Source: a virus
DNA length: 22,506 nucleotides
Direction: 5' to 3' (one strand)
Virus record (IMG/VR): IMGVR_UViG_3300030116_003980
Location: 1-22,506 of that record
Positions within the stretch are counted from its first letter, which is position 1, and each line of letters begins with the position of its first letter. The position numbers and the translations under genes were made by a program. The notes beneath the pieces were generated by a model. That model saw only the letters and a list, made by a program, of their open reading frames with translations, was not told where the DNA came from and ran no database searches. Positions 1 through 5,707 of the stretch are shown here, one piece after another.

Positions 1-51
1 CAATTTCACATTGAGTATCGTGACCCGTTTGACATACCACCACAGTACTAG
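1..51 (+). CDS. 3' end of an upstream gene (partial)
   Basis: Frame 1 is open from the window edge to a TAG at 49-51 and gives 16 residues ending in YRDPFDIPPQY, which look protein-like. The other two forward frames read less like protein or stop at once. The start lies outside the window and no function can be given. A GC-only hairpin follows six bases after the stop, as would suit a gene end. The fragment is short, so it could be a chance open frame. Confidence 0.4.
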   Translation, partial: QFHIEYRDPFDIPPQY

Positions 52-56
52 TCGTT

Positions 57-72
57 AGGGGGGAAACCCCCT
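57..72 (+). other. GC hairpin after the partial gene
   Basis: A run of six G, an AAA loop and five C, flanked by A and T, make a 6-bp very stable hairpin. No U-tract follows, so it is not a standard intrinsic terminator. It may protect a 3' end or mark a processing site. Positions 73-135 between it and the next structure hold no gene that I can support. Confidence 0.5.
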
Positions 73-135
73 GATGATAGTGACCATATCTATATGCAGG
101 CGTCAAGCAGGAAAAACTCTCTCGTTATCAGCAAT

Positions 136-209
136 AAGTGTGTAAACCGACTACACGCTTTGGATATATCCATGCTTAGTAGGGCTATGCCCGTGTCGGT
201 TGCTAAGCA
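136..209 (+). ncRNA. Candidate pseudoknotted structured RNA / cis-regulatory leader
   Basis: Five helices fit together with almost no unpaired linker. P1 is a 9-bp stem (136-144 with 152-160, one G-U) closing a 7-base loop, AACCGAC (145-151). P2 is TGGA/TCCA (161-164 with 169-172). P3 is TGCTTAG/CTAAGCA (173-179 with 203-209). P4 is GGGC/GCCC (182-185 with 189-192). The whole P1 loop is complementary to GTCGGTT (195-201), which lies unpaired inside P3, so a 7-bp pseudoknot can form. The element ends 18 bases before the ATG at 228, a position that suits a riboswitch or autoregulatory leader. I cannot assign it to a known RNA class. The pairings are read from the sequence; the function is inference. 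Confidence 0.6.
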
Positions 210-227
210 ATTTAATACTTTTCAATT

Positions 228-968
228 ATGGAGAACAAAAGTTTCTCAGAAAAGGTCGGTGACTTCTTCACTGGCGGAACGGCTACTACAGAGCCAAATA
301 CTGTAGAGCAACCTTCAACTGTTGAGCAGGTTCCTGACTATCTATTAGAGATAGGCAAGCGAACACCTGTCAATGTCACAGGCAAAGGCGAATATCAAGG
401 AGAGCACAAGATGCGATTCTATGGTGTTACACCGTTACCTGGCGGCACTGACAAGGACGGCAAGAAGACAAACGGATTGACTATCTGTTTGAACTTTGAG
501 TTGACTGAACTTCGTACAGATACGCATTGCTATCTGTTTTGTGAAGAAAAGCCTGTCTATGGCTTAAAGAGTGTGGCGAATTTGCAACTTGAGTTTGCTA
601 AATTTCGTGCACTTGAGTTGATTAAGTTAGGCGTTGCCTCTCTTCCTCAACACAGTCAACTGTTTGCTACGCTTGCTCAGCACGGCTGGACTATTGCGAA
701 CATATCTAACAAGGATAAGTTCAAAGGTAGTAAGATTGTTTCCAAGTTATTCTACATCCTTGACGGAAGTGGCTTAATGGAATGGTTCCAGGGCGAAGCA
801 AAGTTCGACATTAATGCTCTCAAGGGCAAAGTTGTCGATGCTAAGATTAGTTCTGGCGGTCAGTTGATGTCTATCACAGGTCAAGAGAAAGGCGAGAAAG
901 TTTCTGTACAAGAAGCTACGCCACTTGAAGACGCAGGTGTTGCTGATTACAGTCTTAACTTCGGCTAA
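228..968 (+). CDS. Conserved-looking phage protein of unknown function, 246 aa
   Basis: I do not recognise the family. The product is soluble, has no signal peptide or membrane segment, and starts with a Ser/Thr/Glu-rich tail of about 35 residues before a mixed alpha/beta body with a charged C-terminal region. It is the only gene between the pseudoknotted leader (136-209) and a strong terminator (981-1008), so it looks like a single-gene transcript with its own control. Its base composition stands out: one 60-base line I counted (301-360) is about 45 percent GC, against about 30 percent for a line in the gene at 2754 (3241-3300), and it uses GGC, GAC and CTT codons more. That could mean selection for strong expression or a different origin. 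The start at 228 is the first ATG in frame, after an A/T-rich leader without a Shine-Dalgarno site. Confidence 0.75.
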   Translation: MENKSFSEKVGDFFTGGTATTEPNTVEQPSTVEQVPDYLLEIGKRTPVNVTGKGEYQGEHKMRFYGVTPLPGGTDKDGKKTNGLTICLNFELTELRTDTHCYLFCEEKPVYGLKSVANLQLEFAKFRALELIKLGVASLPQHSQLFATLAQHGWTIANISNKDKFKGSKIVSKLFYILDGSGLMEWFQGEAKFDINALKGKVVDAKISSGGQLMSITGQEKGEKVSVQEATPLEDAGVADYSLNFG

Positions 969-980
969 GATTGTGACTAA

Positions 981-1008
981 GAGTGTGCCTTCGGGCATGC
1001 TCTTTTTT
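981..1008 (+). terminator. Rho-independent terminator
   Basis: GAGTGTGCC, a TTCG tetraloop and GGCATGCTC form a 9-bp stem with two G-U pairs, followed by six T. It ends the transcript of the 228-968 gene, 12 bases after its stop codon. Confidence 0.88.
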
Positions 1009-1023
1009 ATGTTTTAGTGAGTA

Positions 1024-1217
1024 CACTATCATCGCGCGTGCATATACGGTACATATACAAAAGTTGTGCGTGTGTATGTGTGTGTAGAATACCTCTATTT
1101 GCACCATATTCACCACATACACCGTATCTACGAGTGTCGTAGTGTTGCGTTATGGGCCGTTAAGTAGTTGATAGACAGTGCATTGTGGGTTATGGGAACT
1201 CTCTCTTTCCCTACAAT
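1024..1217 (+). other. Nested inverted repeats in a non-coding region
   Basis: No gene can be supported between 969 and 1728. In this part CTATCA (1026-1031) can pair with TGATAG (1169-1174). Inside that, ATACG (1044-1048) pairs with CGTAT (1123-1127), and GTGTATGTG (1072-1080) with CACATACAC (1114-1122). Inside that, GAATA (1087-1091) pairs with TATTC (1107-1111). A perfect CTACGA-GTG-TCGTAG hairpin (1128-1142) abuts the stem. A further stem, ATTGTGGG (1182-1189) with CCCTACAAT (1209-1217, one bulged T), follows. The order is what a folded RNA or an origin-type DNA structure would show. Function unknown. Confidence 0.45.
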
Positions 1218-1245
1218 ATCAGTTAACACCGTGTCTTCGCTGTTC

Positions 1246-1375
1246 TATTTAAGCGTTTGATAGGATAAGTAGTTAATTTACCACTTACCCACCAAAGGTA
1301 CGGAATATATTTTTAATTGTCAAGTCAAGCGTTTTGCGTATTCTATTTGTAACTTATTTATATTTAAGCGTTTGA
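1246..1375. repeat. 15-bp direct repeat pair TATTTAAGCGTTTGA
   Basis: Two identical copies lie at 1246-1260 and 1361-1375, 115 bp apart, in A/T-rich non-coding DNA. A related sequence, TCAAGCGTTTTG, lies between them at 1325-1336. Spaced direct repeats beside A/T-rich DNA can be initiator-binding iterons or operator sites. A hairpin TAAGT...ACTTA with one mismatch (about 1265-1287) lies between the copies. No promoter could be assigned with confidence. Confidence 0.5.
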
Positions 1376-1418
1376 CACATATTGTCAATTTGAATTGTTA
1401 ATAAGTATTTTAAAGTTT

Positions 1419-1473
1419 CCATGTAAGTTAAGAGCAGTAATCAGGTTAACCACCTTACATGGGCACTTTTTTT
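1419..1473 (+). terminator. Terminator-like hairpin with T-tract
   Basis: CCATGTAAG (1419-1427) pairs perfectly with CTTACATGG (1454-1462), extended by TTAA/TTAA across a CCAC bulge, and a run of seven T follows at 1467-1473. No open reading frame ends just before it, so the transcript it would terminate is probably non-coding RNA from the 1020-1418 region. Confidence 0.65.
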
Positions 1474-1474
1474 A

Positions 1475-1701
1475 TTATGGCCACTAACTAAAACCATCTT
1501 GGCCAGGATGAGCGAGTCAATGCACCGTGCAACCCAAAGCAGCTAGGTAAGCAGAAACCTAGAATAAAAATTCTGTATGGTGACTAATAGGAATAGACTA
1601 TTAAGGCACAATCTCTTGCCATAGGTAAGTAACAGTTATTTCTAATGGGATATACAGTTTCATGAGATACACCTAAGCATGTGTTTAAACTGCTTTTTTT
1701 T
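1475..1701 (+). ncRNA. Candidate structured small RNA between two terminators
   Basis: This stretch has no coding potential that I can support and holds a run of short hairpins. They are CATC/GATG (1495-1510), TGCA-CCG-TGCA (1521-1531), CTAGGT/ACCTAG (1543-1562), AGAAT/ATTCT (1561-1574, an alternative to the preceding one), TAATAG/CTATTA (1585-1603) and GGCA/TGCC (1605-1620). It ends in CAGTTT/AAACTG (1655-1692) with eight T. The 8-mer TAGGTAAG occurs twice (1544-1551 and 1622-1629) and again in the structured gap at 5423-5430. It may be an independent RNA or the leader of the gene at 1729. Confidence 0.4.
1655..1701 (+). terminator. Terminator or attenuator ahead of the 1729 gene
   Basis: CAGTTT (1655-1660) pairs with AAACTG (1687-1692), with an inner CATG/CATG pairing, and eight T follow at 1694-1701. 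It lies 28 bases before the next start codon, so it could act as an attenuator for the downstream genes as well as an RNA 3' end. Confidence 0.6.
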
Positions 1702-1728
1702 ATTATTAACTAAACTAAATTGAAAGCT

Positions 1729-1929
1729 ATGGCTGGATTAGTATTACCGCGTAAACAACGCGAAGAGCTTCGCAGAGAGCAAGCTATTGAACGTAATAAT
1801 GCGTATCAAGAAAAGATTAGTACTGTTAAAGGTATTATGGAATACATGAACATCAATAAAAATATTGGCAAACGTCAGTTAGGTGTTCTTGAAGCTAAAC
1901 TATTGTATTTACGCAGTAAGGAAAGATAA
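1729..1929 (+). CDS. Small charged protein of unknown function, 66 aa
   Basis: I do not recognise the family. The product is helical and rich in Arg, Lys and Glu, with an N-terminal stretch MAGLVLPRKQREELRREQ that would form an amphipathic basic helix. The ATG at 1729 is preferred over an in-frame TTG at 1720. It stands alone between a T-rich hairpin (ending at 1701) and a 70-base gap. A nucleic-acid-binding or adaptor role is possible but not shown. Confidence 0.6.
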   Translation: MAGLVLPRKQREELRREQAIERNNAYQEKISTVKGIMEYMNINKNIGKRQLGVLEAKLLYLRSKER

Positions 1930-1999
1930 CTCTTTCTTTACCTGCCCTTTTATTAATTTAATAAAGTCCTGCTAATACATACACAGGCATATAGAAATC

Positions 2000-2431
2000 A
2001 TGGCTCAAGTAAAAATTACTAAAGCAATGGTTATTGAGCAAATACTCAAAAACTTTCAAAAAGGCGGTGTACACGTCAAGAAAAATGGTAAAAGTTTTAT
2101 ACCTCAAACAATAGAAGACTTGCAACCACGAATTATTAAACGTACTATTAACAAGAAAAACAACAAGCATTACGATAAAGCGTATTCACAGTTGTACTAC
2201 AAACTTGTTAAAGGACCAAAAGATAAAGCAAAGACAGCTAAAATTAAGAACAAGTTAAAAGCAAGCAGTCGTACTAATATAGTTGCTATGCCTGAAGTTG
2301 GACCTACATATCCATCTATTCGTGATGGTAGAGTTCAACGTGCTACAGCTAAGAAATTAGTTGTAAACCTTTCATCTTCAATGACTTGTACTATACAAGA
2401 CAATGGTTTAATAACTGTAGACTTCAAGTAA
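2000..2431 (+). CDS. Basic protein of unknown function, 143 aa
   Basis: The product is strongly basic (many Lys, Arg and Asn-Lys runs in residues 40-90) with no membrane segment. The C-terminal 45 residues look like a small beta domain. It may bind nucleic acid. The stop codon overlaps the next start (TAATG at 2429-2433), so it is translationally coupled to the acidic protein that follows. A basic/acidic pair made together could form a complex; this is inference. Family not recognised. Confidence 0.7.
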   Translation: MAQVKITKAMVIEQILKNFQKGGVHVKKNGKSFIPQTIEDLQPRIIKRTINKKNNKHYDKAYSQLYYKLVKGPKDKAKTAKIKNKLKASSRTNIVAMPEVGPTYPSIRDGRVQRATAKKLVVNLSSSMTCTIQDNGLITVDFK

Positions 2432-2721
2432 TGGGTGGAATGAAGAATAAAGCAATAGAAGAGCAAGAGCGTATTGCTCTTGACTCTTTGTATGATGCAA
2501 AGTATTGGGAAATAAGAGATGAAGAATATGAATTATATCTCAATAGCGAACAATACTTTGACGATATAGAAGCGCAGGCAGATGAAGACGCTTTTATACG
2601 AAAGCATGTTATTGGTAATAAACCAATCGACATAGACAGTAGTGATGTCACTATCACGCAGCAAGACATATGCGACGACATATCTAGCAGAATGCCTTAC
2701 AGCGCTGACGACGTCAAATAA
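2431..2721 (+). CDS. Acidic protein of unknown function, 96 aa
   Basis: It starts at the ATG that overlaps the previous stop by one base. An in-frame ATG 45 bases upstream would give a long overlap and is less likely. The product is very acidic (Glu/Asp-rich, with clusters in residues 25-50 and at the C-terminus), helical in its first half, and has no recognisable domain. Its charge is opposite to that of its coupled neighbour at 2000. Confidence 0.65.
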   Translation: MGGMKNKAIEEQERIALDSLYDAKYWEIRDEEYELYLNSEQYFDDIEAQADEDAFIRKHVIGNKPIDIDSSDVTITQQDICDDISSRMPYSADDVK

Positions 2722-2753
2722 TTATATTAACAACCAATTAAATTTTAGAAATT

Positions 2754-3758
2754 ATGTGCGGAATAGTCGCCTATATCGGTAAAGGTACACCGATTAATAA
2801 ATTAATGTACCTAATGAACGACAACGATAGTCGTGGTGGTCACTCATCGGGTGCCTACATAAACGGTAATGTGTACAAATGTTTAGACGAATCGTCTAAT
2901 TTATTATCTATTATTAACGAAACAGATATAAATTGTTTTGTTGGTCATACACGTTACGCAACTCACGGTGATAAAACTGCTGAGAACACACACCCATATA
3001 CATATGGTAAATACATAGGTGTACACAATGGTGTGTTAAGTAACCATGACGAGACTATGACTTCTCATAATCTTGACAAGGTAGATGTAGACAGTAAAGC
3101 AATATATGCTTTATTAGAAGAAACAAATGATGTACATACTCTTGGTGCACATGCTGGTACAATCAACGCTGTTTATGTTGATATAACTACAGGTGAGCTT
3201 AATGTATATAGACGTAACAATCCTCTGTTTAGATTTAGAACTGATGACGGTATATTCTTTAGTTCTTTAAAAGAAGGTCTTGAAATTATAGCTGAACAAT
3301 TTGGATATGAAAAAGATAAAGTAAAGGAAGTAACTAAAGATAAACTTTTTACATATAATCCTGATGGTTCATTAAAATGTTCTATGGAGATTCAAGTTAC
3401 AGCTATAGAAACAACGCCAAGCAAGCAATGGTATGAGTATGGTAATTATTATAGTCCTGGAATTAAAACTAGAGATTATACTAATTATAGTAATAGCTGG
3501 TCTAGAGCAGATGAAGATGCTTGGAATAGGTCTTGGAATATAGAGCCTGTGCAAGATACTCAAGGTGGTGTACATTCTTCTGAAGAAGAGTATATTGATT
3601 GGTATTCTGATGATTGGTATACTGTAATGCAAGAAGGTTTAGACCTTGTTACAGATATGTTTAAAGACATTAAAGCTTGTAATACTCTTGATTCTGTTGA
3701 TGAAGCAAAGATAGAGCAGTTTATTAAATTATGTGAACAGGAGGTGTATCAATCATGA
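2754..3758 (+). CDS. Class II glutamine amidotransferase domain protein, 334 aa
   Basis: The N-terminus MCGIVAYIGKG places a Cys at position 2, the Ntn-type nucleophile of class II glutaminases, which release ammonia from glutamine. GHTRYATHG (residues 64-72) and HNG (91-93) match the glutamine-binding signatures of GlmS/PurF/AsnB-type domains, and GAHAGTINAVYVD follows at about 131-143. None of the usual partner domains (sugar isomerase, phosphoribosyltransferase or AsnB synthetase) is present. The last 110 residues are acidic and rich in Tyr and Trp and are not recognised. The enzyme must hand ammonia or a glutamyl group to a separate partner, and the amidoligase 140 bases downstream is the obvious one. 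It overlaps the next small gene by ATGA. Confidence 0.9.
   Translation: MCGIVAYIGKGTPINKLMYLMNDNDSRGGHSSGAYINGNVYKCLDESSNLLSIINETDINCFVGHTRYATHGDKTAENTHPYTYGKYIGVHNGVLSNHDETMTSHNLDKVDVDSKAIYALLEETNDVHTLGAHAGTINAVYVDITTGELNVYRRNNPLFRFRTDDGIFFSSLKEGLEIIAEQFGYEKDKVKEVTKDKLFTYNPDGSLKCSMEIQVTAIETTPSKQWYEYGNYYSPGIKTRDYTNYSNSWSRADEDAWNRSWNIEPVQDTQGGVHSSEEEYIDWYSDDWYTVMQEGLDLVTDMFKDIKACNTLDSVDEAKIEQFIKLCEQEVYQS
3739..3744 (+). promoter_or_regulatory. Shine-Dalgarno site AGGAGG
   Basis: A perfect AGGAGG lies 10 bases before the ATG at 3755, inside the end of the amidotransferase gene. Nearly all other starts in the window have only A/T-rich leaders, as is usual in Bacteroidota, so this site is unusual. 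It supports the 53-codon gene at 3755 and favours its first ATG over the one at 3758. Confidence 0.75.
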
Positions 3759-3916
3759 TGGAAAAATTATTAATGCTCGTTGCAGATTCAGAATTTGCAG
3801 AAGAGCTATACCAAGCTATTGATAAGCTTGAAGAACGTAATGGTAAAAGCCCTGATACAAAAGAGCTTAGAAGTTTAATAGATAAAACCTTTGAGTTATG
3901 CCAGGAAATCCGTTAG
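3755..3916 (+). CDS. Small acidic protein between amidotransferase and amidoligase, 53 aa
   Basis: This short frame begins MMEKLLMLVADSEF and ends in CQEIR. It overlaps the amidotransferase stop by four bases (ATGA) and the amidoligase start by 19 bases. It has a strong Shine-Dalgarno site. The product is helical and acidic, with no membrane segment. Its fixed place between two partner enzymes suggests an adaptor, a subunit, or a peptide carrier for amide ligation, but the family is not recognised. Confidence 0.7.
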   Translation: MMEKLLMLVADSEFAEELYQAIDKLEERNGKSPDTKELRSLIDKTFELCQEIR

Positions 3917-5412
3917 AAGAATTTGTTCCAAATATTCCTGTTACAGCACGATTTAATATTCAGTCTAGCAATATTGCATCTGAAGATTGTTATATAAAAA
4001 TACCAACTGATTGGTTTAAAGAATTGTTAGATGATGGTGTGCTTTATAATGACATACTTTATACTGTACAAACTCATTTATCAAGTGTAACATATTGTGG
4101 TACAGGTAGATGTAGAAGAACTATATGGTATTATGCAAAATGTATGCATGATGGTAATATAAGCAGAGATAACAATCCTTTTAGTAGTGATGATTTTAAC
4201 TTATCTATGCCATATGTTGATTTGTTTTTGAGTATATATAACCATGTATATGATGACAAAGGTTGGTGTTTTATTGATGATGGTTATGCTATTGAACCTC
4301 GCGACAATGGTGCTGTATTAATTGGAGAAGAAGGAGATAGCGAAAGCTATTGGCAGTATGAAGATGAAGTTAGGTGGGGTCAATGTTTTCACGGTGAAGG
4401 TTATGTAGATTTGCAAGCTGGTGATTATTGTTATTCAGAGCGTGATGATATATATTTTGATTGTGATGATACAGCTAGTAATAATTATTATCATTGGCGT
4501 GAGTGTTGTGAAGACTATGTACATGAAGATACTGGTGAGTGTTGTGACCGTTACAGAGATAATGAATCTAGTTTTGATAACTGTTATCATCAAATGGGTA
4601 AAACATCTTATCTTAATACAAGTTCAATGCATTATACGTTTGGTGTTGAGATTGAAACATGTACAAGAAGGTCTGTAGATTATACTGACCTTAACCTTAA
4701 AAGCGTTGAAGACGGTTCTATAGAAGGTTATGAGTATGTTACTGGTGTGCTTGAAGGTGATAAGGGTGTTGCAATGCTTAAAAGCATATGTAGAGAGCTT
4801 AGAACTTCTGAAACATTAGTAGACAGAAAGTGTGGTGTACATATACACATTGGTAATACTATATTCAATCGTAGATTTTCTATAATGCTATTAAAGCTTT
4901 GTAAGATGATTGAGAAAGATATATATAGTATGTTACCACCATCTCGTGCTGATAACAGTTATTGCAAGTTATTGCCAGATACTGTAAACAGAATGAATCT
5001 TCATAATTATAAATCTACGCTTGGTCCTTTTGTACAAGGTGTTGATATAAGCAGACAATATAATAAGAAGACTGGTCACCCTGGTGGTCATTACAATAGT
5101 CAGCGATACTATTGGGTTAACTTAACTAATTGCAGTGCGCGTACAGGCCCTGAAACAGTTGAGTTTAGACCTCATAGTGCTACTATTGATTTCAAAAAGA
5201 TATACAATTGGTTGTTGATTTGTATGTCTATTGTTAAGTTTGCTGAGAACAATCAAAGAAGAATTATAACTGCAGGTTTTAGCCGTAAAGGTAATGTAAC
5301 TTTGCATGAAGTTCTTAAAGATAGTTTGAATGACAGACTTTATAATAGTGTGTGGACTTATGTTAAGAACAGAGCCGAAGGTTTTGGTCATAATTTAAGC
5401 GTCACAGAATAA
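3898..5412 (+). CDS. Amidoligase-family (COOH-NH2 ligase) protein with acidic Cys-rich N-terminal region, 504 aa
   Basis: The C-terminal half carries the signatures of the Amidoligase_2 family, a glutamine-synthetase-like group of ATP-dependent carboxylate-amine ligases. These are FGVEIE (248-253), EDGS (271-274), GYEYVT (277-282), CGVHIHIG (312-319) and VEFRPHSAT (421-429). The first 240 residues are separate. Residues 150-230 are dense in Asp, Glu, Tyr, Cys and His, including RECCEDYVHEDTGECCDRYR (201-220), and could bind metal or act as a substrate-docking region. It probably joins an amine or ammonia to a carboxylate, fed by the class II amidotransferase just upstream. Substrate unknown; cell-wall peptides, proteins or small metabolites are all possible. 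Long for the family because of the N-terminal extension. Confidence 0.85.
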   Translation: MPGNPLEEFVPNIPVTARFNIQSSNIASEDCYIKIPTDWFKELLDDGVLYNDILYTVQTHLSSVTYCGTGRCRRTIWYYAKCMHDGNISRDNNPFSSDDFNLSMPYVDLFLSIYNHVYDDKGWCFIDDGYAIEPRDNGAVLIGEEGDSESYWQYEDEVRWGQCFHGEGYVDLQAGDYCYSERDDIYFDCDDTASNNYYHWRECCEDYVHEDTGECCDRYRDNESSFDNCYHQMGKTSYLNTSSMHYTFGVEIETCTRRSVDYTDLNLKSVEDGSIEGYEYVTGVLEGDKGVAMLKSICRELRTSETLVDRKCGVHIHIGNTIFNRRFSIMLLKLCKMIEKDIYSMLPPSRADNSYCKLLPDTVNRMNLHNYKSTLGPFVQGVDISRQYNKKTGHPGGHYNSQRYYWVNLTNCSARTGPETVEFRPHSATIDFKKIYNWLLICMSIVKFAENNQRRIITAGFSRKGNVTLHEVLKDSLNDRLYNSVWTYVKNRAEGFGHNLSVTE

Positions 5413-5420
5413 CAATGTAT

Positions 5421-5500
5421 AGTAGGTAAGAAGAAGTAGTGTACCTTCTTTTAAGACCGTGACACTAGCGCGAGCCTGGCGAACCACATGTGCGCCTACT
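5421..5500 (+). other. Structured intergenic RNA element
   Basis: AGTAGG (5421-5426) can pair with CCTACT (5495-5500), closing a domain that holds an AAGAAG/CTTCTT hairpin (5428-5433 with 5445-5450) and a GC-rich part. There GCGC (5468-5471) can pair with GCGC (5491-5494). It lies just after the amidoligase and 21 bases before the next start. It lacks a clear T-tract at its end, so it is more likely a processing or regulatory fold than a simple terminator. Confidence 0.4.
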
Positions 5501-5521
5501 TTATATTTAAACTTTAAATAA

Positions 5522-5707
5522 ATGGAAATAAAAACGATATACATTATATATCATATAGAAAGTAGTGGTTATAAATATATAGAAGCTATTACTGACGATT
5601 TACAAAAGTGGCATAAAAATCATAATAAAGACAGAGAGCTTGAAGATTACGAAGACTTAGATGATTTTGTAATTGAAACAACAACACTTCAAAAATTTAA
5701 AAAATGA
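5522..5707 (+). CDS. Small protein of unknown function, 61 aa
   Basis: It has a beta-rich N-terminus (IKTIYIIYHIESSGYKYIEA) and an acidic, helical C-terminal half. The start follows an A/T-rich leader. Its stop overlaps the next start by ATGA (5704-5707), so it is coupled to the DUF932-like gene and heads the replication gene run. Family not recognised. Confidence 0.65.
   Translation: MEIKTIYIIYHIESSGYKYIEAITDDLQKWHKNHNKDRELEDYEDLDDFVIETTTLQKFKK

Noticed and set aside
71-120. CTGATGA at 71 followed by GAAAAA near 113, like parts of a hammerhead ribozyme core
   Set aside because: No stem II can be drawn between them and the flanking stems are missing.
136-209. Helix order similar to an HDV-like ribozyme (nested pseudoknot)
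   Set aside because: The P4 segment, the catalytic C region and the G at the cleavage position are absent, and P1 loop pairing is of the hairpin-loop type.
94-306. A 70-codon plus-strand frame across the leader and the start of the 228 gene
   Set aside because: It runs through the structured RNA and out of frame through the better supported gene at 228.
1371-1404. TTGACA at 1372 with TAATAA at 1399 as a sigma-70-type promoter
   Set aside because: Spacing is too long for the usual pair, and Bacteroidota promoters use TTTG and TAnnTTTG boxes, which I do not see here.
969-1728. DnaA boxes (TTATCCACA) that would match the orphan DnaA domain IV protein
   Set aside because: No exact box found by reading the block; a relaxed search needs software.
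4421-4678. A hydrophobic plus-strand frame inside the amidoligase gene
   Set aside because: Its Ile/Val/Met runs come from reading Asp/Tyr-rich codons in another frame.
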